Below are positions 29,799 to 38,787 of a stretch of 64,000 nt of DNA, piece by piece (position 1 is the first letter of the stretch; each line of letters begins with the position of its first letter). The DNA is from Acetobacter musti (lineage in GTDB: Bacteria > Pseudomonadota > Alphaproteobacteria > Acetobacterales > Acetobacteraceae): NCBI RefSeq assembly GCF_011516835.1, contig NZ_WOTB01000001.1:1-64000 (forward strand), in the 5' to 3' direction. Below the pieces are notes generated by a model that worked only from the letters and a program-made list of their open reading frames with translations, had not been told where the DNA came from and did no database searches. Made by a program: the position numbers and the translations under genes.

Positions 29799-30104
29799 AT
29801 GTCCCGCCGTTGCGAGATCACTGGCAAGGGTGTCCTGACGGGCAACAACGTCAGCCACGCCAATAACAAGAGCCGCCGCCGTTTTCTGCCGAATCTTCAG
29901 GAAGTCTCGGTTCTTTCCGAGATCCTCGGAGCGTCGGTGCCGATGCGCGTCAGCACGCGCGGCCTGCGCACGATCGAGCATAACGGCGGCCTGGATGCTT
30001 TCCTGCTCGACACGCCGAATCGTAACCTCACCACCGAAGCTCAGGTGATCAAGCGCCGTATCCAGCGCGCCAGAGCGAAGAAGCAGGCAGGCGCCGCTGC
30101 CTGA
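29799..30104 (+). CDS. rpmB: 50S ribosomal protein L28
   Basis: The 101-residue protein is an alphaproteobacterial-length L28: [33 protein letters not shown] N-terminus (seen in two parts, [11 protein letters not shown] and [11 protein letters not shown]), then [19 protein letters not shown]28 helps assemble the large ribosomal subunit. ATG 29799 follows GAGGAAGTAATC, a strong ribosome site. The C-terminal Lys/Arg/Ala tail is normal for alphaproteobacteria. It stands alone; rpmG is not adjacent. A GC-rich hairpin lies just downstream but lacks a T-tract. Confidence 0.95.
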   Translation: MSRRCEITGKGVLTGNNVSHANNKSRRRFLPNLQEVSVLSEILGASVPMRVSTRGLRTIEHNGGLDAFLLDTPNRNLTTEAQVIKRRIQRARAKKQAGAAA

Positions 30105-30352
30105 AGTCTGACGGCGGCAGACCCCGCATTGCGGCGGGCCGCCGCCAGTCCTGATCGCCGCATGCCTGCGGAGGCTGTGTCAAGACAGCGTCGTAGCGGT
30201 GGCCGGCTCCGGACCGGAGCCTGTTTCATATCCGGCAAAGGCGCGGAGAGACATCTCTCCCGCCATGCTCCATAGATTTCCTGCCCCAGGCCTGTTCATC
30301 TCTGTCCGTTTTCTGGCCCATTCCTGGCCCAGCCGTTTCCCGGAGAACCCCC

Positions 30353-32443
30353 GTGTCCGCCCAGTCCGAACTCTCGAAAATCCGTAATATCGGGATCACC
30401 GCGCATATCGACGCCGGCAAGACCACGACGACCGAGCGCATCCTGTATTACACAGGCGTGTCGCATAAGATCGGTGAGGTTCACGAGGGAAACACCACAA
30501 CCGATTACATGGCGCAGGAGCGTGAGCGCGGCATCACCATCACCTCCGCCGCCGTGACATGCGAGTGGAAAGACCACCGCATCAACATTATCGACACGCC
30601 GGGTCATATCGATTTCAACATCGAAGTGAACCGCTCGCTCCGCGTGCTGGACGGCGCCATCTTCATCATCGAAGGCGTCGCGGGCGTGCAGCCGCAGTCC
30701 GAGACCAACTGGCGTCTCGCCGACCGCTACAATGTTCCGCGCATCATCTTCATCAACAAGCTCGATCGCACGGGCGCCGATTTCTATCGCGCCTTCGATA
30801 CGCTGAAAGAGAAGCTGGACATCGTTGCGATCCCGCTTCAGCTCCCGATCGGAGCCGAGGAGAACTTCCTCGGCGTCGTCGATCTGGTCGAGATGAAGGC
30901 GATCGTCTGGGAAGGCGGCGAGCTCGGCGCGAAGTTCCATGACGAGGAAATTCCGGCCGATCTGAAAGAGAAAGCCGAGGAAGCGCGTCAGAACCTGCTC
31001 GATACAGCCCTGGCCGTCGATAACGACGCCATGGAAGAGTATTTCGAAAAGGGCGACGTCTCCGTCGAAACCCTGAAGAAATGCATCAAGAAGGGCGCGC
31101 TGACCGGCGAGTTCCGCCCGGTCCTCTGCGGCACGGCGTTCAAGAACAAGGGCGTTCAGCCGCTTCTCGATGCCGTCATCGACTATCTGCCGGCTCCCGA
31201 TGACGTCGAAGGTATCCGCTGCGCCCCGCCGGAAGACGCCGACGATGTGGACGAGAAGAAACTGCCGATCATCCCGGTCGACCCGAACGGCAAGTTCGCC
31301 GGCCTGGCGTTCAAGATCATCAACGACAAATACGGCACGCTGACCTTCGTGCGCGTCTATCGTGGTGTTCTGAAGACCGGCGACACCGTTCTGAACACGA
31401 CGAAAGGGCACAAGGAGCGTATCGGCCGCATCTATCAGATGCACGCCGACAAACGCGAGGAACTGTCCGAAGTCCATGCCGGTGACATCGCCGCTTTCGT
31501 CGGCCTGAAAGACAGCCAGACGGGTGACACGCTGGCCGATCCGGCCGATCCGGTCGTGCTGGAGCGGATGAGCTTCCCGGTTCCCGTCATTGATCTCTCG
31601 GTCGAGCCGAAGACAAAGGACGGCGTCGAGAAAATGACGCTGGCTCTGCAGAAGCTGGCCGGCGAAGATCCTTCCCTGCGTCTGAAGACCGACCAGGAAA
31701 CGGGCCAGACCATTCTCTCCGGCATGGGCGAGCTGCATCTCGACATCATCATCGACCGTCTGCGTCGTGAATATGGCGTGGACGCGAATGTCGGCGCCCC
31801 GCAGGTCGCTTACCGCGAGACGATCAGCAAGCCGCACACCGAGACCTACACCCACAAGAAGCAGTCCGGTGGTTCGGGTCAGTTCGCCGAAGTGAAGATC
31901 GAGTTCGCCCCGCAGGAGCGGAACGAAGGTATCGCCTTCGAGAACAAGGTCGTCGGTGGCTCGGTTCCGAAGGAATACATCCCGGCCGTCGAAAAAGGCA
32001 TTCGCGTCCAGTCCACAAGCGGCGTGCTCGCCGGCTTCCCGACCGTGGATTTCAAATTCACGCTGCTGGACGGCAAGTACCATGATGTCGACTCGTCGGC
32101 TCTGGCCTTCGAAATCGCCGCAAAAGCCTGTTTCCGCGAGGGTATGAAGCAGGCCGGTCCGGTGATCCTCGAGCCGATCATGGACGTCGAGGTCACAACC
32201 CCGAACGATCACGTCGGTGACGTGGTGGGCGACCTGAACCGTCGTCGCGGCATGATCCAGAGCCAGGAGACCTCAGGCTCGACCGTCATGGTTCGCGCTC
32301 AGGTGCCGCTGAAGGAAATGTTCGGCTACATCTCGCATCTCCGTTCGATGACGAAAGGCCGCGCATCCTTCACGATGCAGTTCCACCATTACGACCCGGT
32401 TCCGCGCAATGTCGCGGAAGAGATCATGGCGAAATCCGCCTGA
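30353..32443 (+). CDS. fusA: Elongation factor G
   Basis: EF-G is the GTPase driving ribosomal translocation. The 696-residue protein has the GTPase motifs [18 protein letters not shown] (G1), RGITITSAA (G2), IDTPGHIDF (G3) and NKLDRTGAD (G4). Domains II-V follow, with [10 protein letters not shown] and [21 protein letters not shown] at the C-terminus. The start is GTG 30353 with GGAGAA seven bases upstream. Length and motifs are those of canonical EF-G, not the EF-G2 paralogue, yet it is not beside rpsL, rpsG and tuf. A strong terminator ends the gene. Codon use is highly biased, as expected for a major translation factor. Confidence 0.95.
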   Translation: MSAQSELSKIRNIGITAHIDAGKTTTTERILYYTGVSHKIGEVHEGNTTTDYMAQERERGITITSAAVTCEWKDHRINIIDTPGHIDFNIEVNRSLRVLDGAIFIIEGVAGVQPQSETNWRLADRYNVPRIIFINKLDRTGADFYRAFDTLKEKLDIVAIPLQLPIGAEENFLGVVDLVEMKAIVWEGGELGAKFHDEEIPADLKEKAEEARQNLLDTALAVDNDAMEEYFEKGDVSVETLKKCIKKGALTGEFRPVLCGTAFKNKGVQPLLDAVIDYLPAPDDVEGIRCAPPEDADDVDEKKLPIIPVDPNGKFAGLAFKIINDKYGTLTFVRVYRGVLKTGDTVLNTTKGHKERIGRIYQMHADKREELSEVHAGDIAAFVGLKDSQTGDTLADPADPVVLERMSFPVPVIDLSVEPKTKDGVEKMTLALQKLAGEDPSLRLKTDQETGQTILSGMGELHLDIIIDRLRREYGVDANVGAPQVAYRETISKPHTETYTHKKQSGGSGQFAEVKIEFAPQERNEGIAFENKVVGGSVPKEYIPAVEKGIRVQSTSGVLAGFPTVDFKFTLLDGKYHDVDSSALAFEIAAKACFREGMKQAGPVILEPIMDVEVTTPNDHVGDVVGDLNRRRGMIQSQETSGSTVMVRAQVPLKEMFGYISHLRSMTKGRASFTMQFHHYDPVPRNVAEEIMAKSA

Positions 32444-32469
32444 TCCTCAGGTGATCGTCAGTCCTGCAA

Positions 32470-32510
32470 ACGGGGGTGAAGGAGGCTGCAGGCCCCTTCA
32501 CCCCCGTTCG
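32470..32510 (+). terminator. Terminator after fusA
   Basis: A perfect 13-bp stem, ACGGGGGTGAAGG with CCTTCACCCCCGT (32470-32507), closes around a 12-base loop 26 bases after the fusA stop, followed by TCGTTT. The T-tract is short, but the stem is very stable. Confidence 0.75.
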
Positions 32511-32613
32511 TTTATGACCACCTGTCTGCCCGTGAACCTGACTCAGAGAGACCACACTCCCTGCCAGGGCTCACCACAAACCTCGCAAAATCCCGTTCAG
32601 AGCCTGTCCGCAA

Positions 32614-33615
32614 ATGGCTGACGACCCGCTTTCGCCGATCTGGCCCCTCCTGCTCGGCCGGGAGCCGACACAGGCCGAGCGCGAGGCCGAAGCAGCGCGG
32701 GAGCCGGCAGACAGCGAACAGACTCTGGCCCGGCGTCTCATGCTGAGCGATGAATTCGCGGCACGCCTGCGACAGCTGAAAAAAGACGCCGGTGAAATCT
32801 CCCGTACCGTCCTCGCCGGACGTCGCCTGGCCTTCGTTCACATCGAGAAATGCGGCGGCAGCACATTGCATGCGATGTTGGCCAGCCAGTTTCCGCCAGA
32901 GCGGATCTGCCCCGAGCGGTTCGACGCGCTGGGATGCTGGACGATCAACGAACTCTCCCGGTACGATCTGTTCTCTGGCCATTTCGATCTCGCATATTGC
33001 CGTTCGATCCCCGGCACCGTGCAGGTCATCACCATGCTGCGTGAACCGCGGGCGCGGCTGATGTCGCTCTGGCGTTTCTGGCGGGCACACCGCGAAACAG
33101 CAGCCACACAGAGCCATCCGCTGGTCCGCCGCGCCCGGACGATGGACGCGGAGACGTTCTTCTCCGATCCCGTCGTCATTCGGAGCGCTTCGGTCCGGGA
33201 CGCCATCACAGGCCAGCTGATCCGCACAGGGGCAAAAGGCGAGACCGGACCGGACGACATCCTCATCACGAACCCGGAGCAGGCCGGCGAACAGGCCTGG
33301 ACGGCGCTCAGAGCGATGACAGCCTTCGGGCTGGTCGAACGGATGGAAGAATCGCGTCTCCTCATCAATGACGCGACAGGACTGGCGATGCAGCCGGTCG
33401 CCCCCCTCCAGGTCCTCAACGATCTGGTGCGGAACGAAGCGGCGTTCGTGAAGCCTCCCGAAGAGCCGATGACCCCCGCACTGCTCGCGCGCCTGGACGC
33501 ACTGACCCGCGCCGACAGGGCGCTTTACGCCAGAGCAGTCCGGCTTTTTGCCAGACGATACGCCATACTGCGCCTGCGCCAGCGCGGGCGGAGACTCCTC
33601 AGGAGACTGCGGTAG
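32614..33615 (+). CDS. Sulfotransferase-family protein
   Basis: The 333-residue protein carries FVHIEKCGGSTLHAML (about 74-89), the 5'-phosphosulfate-binding loop of the sulfotransferase 2 family, and VQVITMLREPRARLMSLWRFW (about 136-156), the 3'-phosphate-binding strand-helix with the conserved Arg and Ser region. The N-terminal 60 residues are Glu/Ala/Arg-rich with no known domain, and the C-terminus is strongly basic. The likely reaction is sulfate transfer from PAPS to a carbohydrate or small molecule, but acceptor and pathway are unknown. No PAPS or capsule genes are adjacent. ATG 32614 has no strong ribosome site. Confidence 0.75.
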   Translation: MADDPLSPIWPLLLGREPTQAEREAEAAREPADSEQTLARRLMLSDEFAARLRQLKKDAGEISRTVLAGRRLAFVHIEKCGGSTLHAMLASQFPPERICPERFDALGCWTINELSRYDLFSGHFDLAYCRSIPGTVQVITMLREPRARLMSLWRFWRAHRETAATQSHPLVRRARTMDAETFFSDPVVIRSASVRDAITGQLIRTGAKGETGPDDILITNPEQAGEQAWTALRAMTAFGLVERMEESRLLINDATGLAMQPVAPLQVLNDLVRNEAAFVKPPEEPMTPALLARLDALTRADRALYARAVRLFARRYAILRLRQRGRRLLRRLR

Positions 33616-33705
33616 TCCCCTGCGGGGCGCGGAACAAAGCCCCGAAAAACCGTTTCACAAACGGCTCATCCGGACAGATCGCATTTCAAATTGTTCTGAA
33701 AATTA

Positions 33706-33780
33706 TGGTGCCGGGTGAGGGATTTGAACCCCCGACCTTCGGTTTACAAAACCGCTGCACTACCACTGTGCTAACCCGGC
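33706..33780 (-). tRNA. tRNA-Thr (anticodon TGT)
   Basis: On the minus strand the acceptor arm GCCGGGT/ACCCGGC, the D stem GCAC/GTGC, the anticodon loop TTTGTAA (anticodon TGT) and the T arm GGGGG-TTCAAAT-CCCTC fold into a complete cloverleaf with an encoded CCA end. The first anticodon-stem pair is a G-A mismatch. Confidence 0.93.
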
Positions 33781-33940
33781 AGACATGCCAGCAAAAAGGC
33801 ATGACAGGACCGCTCTCGTCCGGGCGTCTTTTGCCTGCACCCAAACGGGCGGTCAAGATCAATCTGGCTTCCGATGCCGTCAGATAATCCCGTCTTCGTA
33901 TCGTCTGCGACTTGATGAGAGTTGAATGCCGTGCGAAAAA

Positions 33941-33961
33941 CTGACCGAACCGATCGGTCAG
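33941..33961. promoter_or_regulatory. TetR-type operator palindrome upstream of the efflux pair
   Basis: CTGACCGA, a five-base spacer, then TCGGTCAG: a perfect 8-bp inverted repeat 61 bases before the HlyD-family gene. GACCGA/TCGGTC half-sites of this kind are bound by many TetR-family repressors of efflux pumps. No tetR gene is adjacent in the window. Confidence 0.6.
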
Positions 33962-34022
33962 CGTTGTCACGCGCTGAAAATCGGCCGTTCGACGAAATTT
34001 CAGGTGTACAGACGGAGACGGC

Positions 34023-35282
34023 ATGGCCGACGAACAGCAGGATCATGGGACAACCGAATCAACTGCTTCCGGTGGTCCCGCTTCGGCCCCGGCCAAAGGG
34101 GGAAAGCCTCCTAAGAAAAAAAGCAATCCGCTGATCCGGGCAGTCCTGATTCTGGTGCTGCTGCTCCTGATCGTCGCCGCAGCGGTCTACTGGTTCCTGC
34201 ACCGGTTTGATATCGAGACGGATGACGCCTTCACCCAGGGCCGGGCGATCACAATCGCACCGCATGTCTCCGGATACGTCACCGAACTCCTGGTCGATGA
34301 CAACCAGTTCGTCCACGCCGGACAACTGCTCGCGCGGATCGACCCGCGTGACTGGCAGGCCGAACGTGACAAGGCCGCCGCCGCGGAAGCCCAGGCCGAA
34401 GCCTCGGTGGCCGGCAATCAGATGCTGCTGGCAGTCGCCGAAAAGAACTTCCCCGGCCGCCTGCTCGCCGCCCGGGGACAGCTCGCAGCGGCGAAAGCCC
34501 AGGAATTCCGCGCCGAAACGGATTACAAACGCCAGCACTCCGTCATGCGGGCCGCAACGTCGCAGCAGGATATCGATTACTCGAAAGCGTCCCTCGATGC
34601 CGCGCGTGCCCAGGTCGACGAAGCACAGGCGCAGGTCGAAATCGCAACGCCGGTCGTGCCAAACGTCGCAAATGCAAAGGCCATGGTCTCCGGCCAGGAA
34701 GCTCAGCTCGCAAACGCCAGAGCGCAGCTCGCGCTGGCGGACCTGAACCTGCAATGGACGGAAATCCGCGCCCCGCACGATGGCTGGATCTCCCAGCGTA
34801 ATGTCGAGGCCGGCCGTTACGTCTCCACCGGCCAGAGCCTGTTTTCGATCGTCGAACCGGAAGTGTGGGTGATCGCGAACTACAAGGAAACCCAGATCAC
34901 CAGCATGCGCCCCGGTCAGCTGGTCGATATCGAGGTGGACGCCTACCCGGCCCACGATCTGCACGGCCATATCGATTCGCTGCAGAAAGGCACCGGCGCC
35001 ACCTTCAGCGCCTTCCCGCCGGAGAACGCCACCGGCAACTACGTGAAGATCGTCCAGCGTGTCCCGGTCAAAATCCGCATCGATCGCGGGCTGGACCCGG
35101 AAGTGCCGCTCGCCCTCGGCCTTTCCGTGGTGCCGGTCGTCCACACGGACACCGCGCCGGCACGCGGCCCCGACGGCCGCATCGTCGACCGCGACCCGCA
35201 GCATGGCCCGCAGAACGGCCTTCAAAACGGGCCGCAGCATGAGCCGCACAATGTCCGGCAGCCGGAGCCCGGCTCACCATGA
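34023..35282 (+). CDS. HlyD/EmrA-family membrane fusion protein
   Basis: The 419-residue adaptor has a Lys/Pro-rich cytoplasmic N-terminus (1-35), one membrane helix (about 37-59, RAVLILVLLLLIVAAAVYWFL), then the periplasmic biotinyl-lipoyl and alpha-hairpin domains (TDDAFTQGRAITIAPHVSGYV, the classic EmrA/HlyD entry; IRAPHDGWISQRNVEAGRYV at the exit). It would link the inner-membrane EmrB-like pump that follows to an outer-membrane channel. The C-terminal 40 residues contain a short Gln/His/Pro/Asn repeat (HGPQNGLQNGPQHEPHN) not seen in typical members. ATG 34023 follows GGAGACGGC. Its end overlaps the next gene by four bases (ATGA). Confidence 0.92.
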   Translation: MADEQQDHGTTESTASGGPASAPAKGGKPPKKKSNPLIRAVLILVLLLLIVAAAVYWFLHRFDIETDDAFTQGRAITIAPHVSGYVTELLVDDNQFVHAGQLLARIDPRDWQAERDKAAAAEAQAEASVAGNQMLLAVAEKNFPGRLLAARGQLAAAKAQEFRAETDYKRQHSVMRAATSQQDIDYSKASLDAARAQVDEAQAQVEIATPVVPNVANAKAMVSGQEAQLANARAQLALADLNLQWTEIRAPHDGWISQRNVEAGRYVSTGQSLFSIVEPEVWVIANYKETQITSMRPGQLVDIEVDAYPAHDLHGHIDSLQKGTGATFSAFPPENATGNYVKIVQRVPVKIRIDRGLDPEVPLALGLSVVPVVHTDTAPARGPDGRIVDRDPQHGPQNGLQNGPQHEPHNVRQPEPGSP

Positions 35283-36862
35283 GCACGGCTTCCGGGGGCA
35301 ACGGCAGCCACGCTGACGACTGGAAGCCGAAGCACAATCCATGGCTGATCGCTTTCGTGGTCACCATGGCGGCGTTCATGGAAATTCTTGACACAACGAT
35401 CGTGAACGTCTCGCTGCCCCACATCGCCGGCAGCCTGTCGAGCACATATGACGACGCCACCTGGACGCTGACATCCTACCTCGTCGCCAACGGCATCGTC
35501 CTGACGATCTCCGGCTGGCTGGGCAAACTGTTCGGACGCAAGACCTATTTCATGGTGTGCATCGCCATGTTTACCGTCACGTCCTTCCTCTGCGGAATCT
35601 CCACCAGCCTGGGCGAGCTGATCGTCTTCCGGCTCCTCCAGGGGTTCTTCGGCGGCGGACTGCAGCCCAATCAGCAATCCATCATTCTGGACACATTTCC
35701 GCCGGAAAAACGCGCGGCGGCTTTCGGCCTCACCGCTATCGCCACCGTGGTCGGCCCGGTGCTCGGGCCAACGCTCGGCGGCTGGATCACCGACAATTTC
35801 TCCTGGCGCTGGATTTTCTTCATCAACGTGCCGTTCGGAATCGCCACGACAGTCGCGGTCGCCTTTCTGGTGGACGACCCGCCCTGGGCGGTGAAGCGCC
35901 GGGAACCCATCGACGTGATCGGCATCAGCCTGATCACGCTGGGATTCGGATGCCTGGAAGTCATGGTCGATCGCGGCGAAGATGATGACTGGTTCGGCTC
36001 GAACTTCATCTGCATCATGGGCGTGCTGGCCGCGACCGGCATCATCGGCGCCGTCATCTGGCTCCTGAAAGCAAAGCAGCCGGCGGTCGATCTGCGGGTG
36101 TTCAGAGACCGCAATTTCGCGGTCGCGACCTTCCTGATGGGCGCCATGGGCGCGCTGCTCTATTCATCGGCCATCATCGTTCCGCAGTTCGCGCAGCAGG
36201 TCATCGGCTACACCGCGACCCTGTCCGGCCTCGTCCTCTCGCCAGGCGGCATCGCGGTGATTTTCCTGATCCCCATCGTCGGCAGGCTGATGACAGTCAT
36301 GTCGGTCAGACTGGTGATCGCAATCGGCTTCACCCTGATGGGACTCGCCCTGTTCTGGTCGGCCCATCTCGTGCCGTATCTCGATTTCCGGCATCTTGTC
36401 TTCTTCCGCATGAGTCAGACGGCGTGCCTCGCGTTCCTGTTCGTGCCCCTGTCGACAATCGCCTATTCAACCCTGTCGCGCGACATGAATGCCGATGCCT
36501 CCGCGCTCTTCTCGATGGTCCGGAACTTCCTCGGCTCACTCAGTATCTCGGGCGCGACCGCGCTGATCACCGAACGCCGGCAGGCTCATCAGTCCGACAT
36601 GGTACAGTGGATGACACCGTTTCATCAGCCCTTTAACGATTACCTCGCACAGGGCCGGCAGTTCGCCCTCGACCACAACCAGCCGCAGGCCGCCTCCGCC
36701 CTGGCCCAGCGGCATCTGTTCGTCGATTTCGGGCAGCAGGTCGCCATGCTGGCCTATAATGAAGCCTTCATGATTTTCGGCATCGCCGCCTTCTGTGTCG
36801 TCCCCTTCTGTTTCCTTCTCTCACCGATCAAAGGCGACGGAAAAGCAACGGCGGCTCACTGA
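35279..36862 (+). CDS. EmrB/QacA (DHA2) family drug efflux transporter
   Basis: The 527-residue protein is a 14-helix major-facilitator antiporter. MEILDTTIVNVSLPHIAGSL (helix 1, with the DHA2 Asp), SWLAKLFGRK-like GWLGKLFGRKTYF (motif A), QGFFGGGLQPNQQSIILDTFP and GPVLGPTLGGWITDNFSWRWIFFINVPFG (motif C) are all present. With the HlyD-family protein before it, it should form a proton-driven pump moving hydrophobic toxic compounds across both membranes. Start ATG 35279 overlaps the adaptor stop. The radC-like gene begins 13 bases after its stop and may be in the same transcript. Confidence 0.93.
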   Translation: MSTASGGNGSHADDWKPKHNPWLIAFVVTMAAFMEILDTTIVNVSLPHIAGSLSSTYDDATWTLTSYLVANGIVLTISGWLGKLFGRKTYFMVCIAMFTVTSFLCGISTSLGELIVFRLLQGFFGGGLQPNQQSIILDTFPPEKRAAAFGLTAIATVVGPVLGPTLGGWITDNFSWRWIFFINVPFGIATTVAVAFLVDDPPWAVKRREPIDVIGISLITLGFGCLEVMVDRGEDDDWFGSNFICIMGVLAATGIIGAVIWLLKAKQPAVDLRVFRDRNFAVATFLMGAMGALLYSSAIIVPQFAQQVIGYTATLSGLVLSPGGIAVIFLIPIVGRLMTVMSVRLVIAIGFTLMGLALFWSAHLVPYLDFRHLVFFRMSQTACLAFLFVPLSTIAYSTLSRDMNADASALFSMVRNFLGSLSISGATALITERRQAHQSDMVQWMTPFHQPFNDYLAQGRQFALDHNQPQAASALAQRHLFVDFGQQVAMLAYNEAFMIFGIAAFCVVPFCFLLSPIKGDGKATAAH

Positions 36863-36875
36863 TGGATGATCACGG

Positions 36876-37655
36876 ATGGACGCACCGCACTCGCCATTCC
36901 CGCGCCTGAAAAACGCGGAGCCGTCCCGGTTTGCCAGCACGGGACCGACAGGACACAGGGGACGGATGCGGGAGCGCGTCCTGTCGCGCGGGGCAGCGGC
37001 GCTGGCGGATTACGAACTCGTCGAAATGCTGCTGTTCTACGGAATTCCCCGGCGCGATACGAAGCCGCTGGCGAAATCGCTGATCAACCGGTTCGGGTCG
37101 CTCGCCAGCGTCCTCAACGCGTCACCCGCCGCGCTCCGCTCCGCACAGCTGAACGATGAGACAATCACCGCCCTGAAGCTGCCCGCCGTGGCAGCATGCC
37201 GTCTCGCCGAAGCGGAAGCGCGCCAGCGGCCCGTGCTCGGCAACTGGGATGCCCTCCTGGGATATTTCGACACAGCCCTGGACGGAGCCGTGCCCGGACA
37301 GCTGCGTATTCTGTTCCTCGATAATCGCAATCGCCTGCTTGGCGACGAAGCCGTTCCCACGGAAAACACAGGCGCCGAAAATACAGGGGAGGGCGCCCGT
37401 CGCGGCCCCCGGATCGAAGCCGCGAAGATTCTGCGCCGCGCCCTGAGCCTGCATGCGACCGCTCTGATAGCGGTCAGACTCTGCACCACGAGCGGGCAGG
37501 GACCAGCCCGGTTTGCCCCCGGAGATGAAGACCTCGCCCGCGAACTCACACGCGCCGGAGCACTTCTGGCAGTCACCCTGCATGACATGATCGCTCTTCA
37601 GGGAGGAAACTGGCTGAGCCTGAAACAGCAGGGAAAACTCCCGCCAAAGACCTGA
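36876..37655 (+). CDS. RadC-family protein lacking the JAMM metal motif
   Basis: The 259-residue protein aligns with alphaproteobacterial RadC/YeeS. GHRGRMRERVLSRGAAALADYELVEMLL is the N-terminal UPF0758 part (given here in pieces: GHRGRMRERV, ADYELVEMLL), followed by the helix-hairpin-helix IPRRDTKPLAKSL. The C-terminal JAB domain starts with QLRILFLDNRNRLLGDE (142-158) and EAAKILRRALSLHATALIAV (181-200). At the point where the family has HNHPSGD, this protein reads RLCTTSGQG (201-209), so both zinc histidines are replaced, by Arg and Cys. A duplicated ENTGAENTGEGA insertion (163-174) also interrupts the region. The frame is intact. A metal-independent structural role or decay toward a pseudogene are both possible; RadC's function is itself poorly defined. 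Confidence 0.8.
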   Translation: MDAPHSPFPRLKNAEPSRFASTGPTGHRGRMRERVLSRGAAALADYELVEMLLFYGIPRRDTKPLAKSLINRFGSLASVLNASPAALRSAQLNDETITALKLPAVAACRLAEAEARQRPVLGNWDALLGYFDTALDGAVPGQLRILFLDNRNRLLGDEAVPTENTGAENTGEGARRGPRIEAAKILRRALSLHATALIAVRLCTTSGQGPARFAPGDEDLARELTRAGALLAVTLHDMIALQGGNWLSLKQQGKLPPKT

Positions 37656-37711
37656 CTGCTTCCGGAAACAGGCTGCTCAGCCGTATTTCACGACAAATCT
37701 TTGATAAAGAT

Positions 37712-37791
37712 AAAAGTTTTTGGTGAAGCTTTTTTCAAAAAGCTTCGAAAGACACCGCCTTTTTGAAAAAAGGCGGCACCCAAAAACTTTT
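37712..37791. repeat. AT-rich three-way-junction repeat, complete copy
   Basis: Outer arms AAAAGTTTTTGG and CCAAAAACTTTT pair over 12 bp and enclose two inner hairpins: GAAGCTTTTT/AAAAAGCTTC and CCGCCTTTTT/AAAAAGGCGG. The left flank contains AAATCTTTGATAAA. It lies between the convergent RadC-like and GT2 genes and may also terminate both. A frame starting MVKLFSKSF runs through it and is an artefact. Confidence 0.85.
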
Positions 37792-37821
37792 ATTTTCATA
37801 AGGCAGTTTCAGGAACAGCTT

Positions 37822-38787
37822 CTACCCTCGGCGAACAACGCGCCGGCAGATGGCCCGAAAGATCAGCAGACAGATAAACGGCCCGAACGAAGGCCGCTCT
37901 CTGAGCCTGCGCAGCAGGCCGCCGATATCCTTCCTGCGAACGGCGACAGAAAAGAAATGCGCATCATCAAGACGCATGAGCCCGTCGGCCCGCTGGCGCA
38001 GCAGCGTCACCAGGTCCGGCCGGCCAGAAATCCCCGGCTCCCGCGCGAGCGTCAGCGCCGAGCGCGCCAGAGCCCCGTAAGCAATGCTGGTCCGTGAAAG
38101 ATCGGACACGCGCCTGCTGATCGCTCCCGATCGCTGCGTGTAGAGATAGAGAGCCTCATCCAGGAGCCTGAAGCGCGCGCCGCTTTCAAGCAGCGACACC
38201 ATAAAAGCGAAATCCTCGCCATGACGCATCGAAGCCGGATAGCGCAGATTCGTCCGCATAAGAAAGTCGCGCCGGAAGCAGGGTTTCAGAAGACCCCAGT
38301 CCGCGCCTTTGCCATCCGCCAGATTATGCCGGAGATAATCCGCAAGGGTGATGTCCCTGCCAGTAAAACCCCGCGTGGCATGAGCAGGACCGGTCGGACA
38401 ATGCGCACCCGAATCGTAATAAAGAAGATCGTCCGCGACGATATCCGGTTCAGGCGCGCCGGCAGTCAGATCCGCAAGGCGGCGCAGACGATCCGGCTCA
38501 AATGCATCGTCAGCATCGAGCGTGGCGATCCAGTCTCCCTTTGCAGCGTTGATCCCAAGATTCCGCGCCGCGGACGGCCCCCCGTTCTGCGCCGTCTGAA
38601 GAAGCCGGATGCGGGAATCCGCTTCAGCAAGCTTTGCGACAACGTCTCTCGTCCCGTCCGTCGAACAGTCGTCGACCATCAGAATCTCAAGCGGAGCCAG
38701 CGTCTGCTCCTGAACCGAACGAACCGCGCGCAGCAGAAAATTTTCCGCATTATAGACGGGAATAATGACCGAAAAGCCGGACGTCAT
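37822..38787 (-). CDS. Family 2 glycosyltransferase
   Basis: The 321-residue protein has a GT-A fold N-terminus: SVIIPVYNAENFLLRAVRSV, EILMVDDCSTDGT (nucleotide binding), NGGPSAARNLGI, and ATLDADDAFEP with the metal-binding DAD. The acceptor region includes HGEDFAFMVSLLE with the likely catalytic ED. The C-terminus is basic and amphipathic without a clear membrane span. It would transfer a sugar from a nucleotide donor to a lipid-linked oligosaccharide at the inner face of the membrane. Its start overlaps the stop of the GumK-GT4 gene (ATGA), so both enzymes likely build one polysaccharide repeat unit. Confidence 0.9.
   Translation of the reverse strand: MTSGFSVIIPVYNAENFLLRAVRSVQEQTLAPLEILMVDDCSTDGTRDVVAKLAEADSRIRLLQTAQNGGPSAARNLGINAAKGDWIATLDADDAFEPDRLRRLADLTAGAPEPDIVADDLLYYDSGAHCPTGPAHATRGFTGRDITLADYLRHNLADGKGADWGLLKPCFRRDFLMRTNLRYPASMRHGEDFAFMVSLLESGARFRLLDEALYLYTQRSGAISRRVSDLSRTSIAYGALARSALTLAREPGISGRPDLVTLLRQRADGLMRLDDAHFFSVAVRRKDIGGLLRRLRERPSFGPFICLLIFRAICRRVVRRG

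Noticed and set aside
30296..32212. 638-residue minus-strand frame opposite fusA
   Set aside because: Arises from the strong codon bias of fusA; composition (Asp, Val, Arg, Gly) is that of an antisense frame.
37720..38097. Plus-strand frame starting MVKLFSKSF, also at 54395 and (mirror) near 11200
   Set aside because: The first 25 codons are the hairpin repeat itself, repeated at each copy, and the rest differs or overlaps real genes in antisense. A by-product of the repeat, not a protein family.
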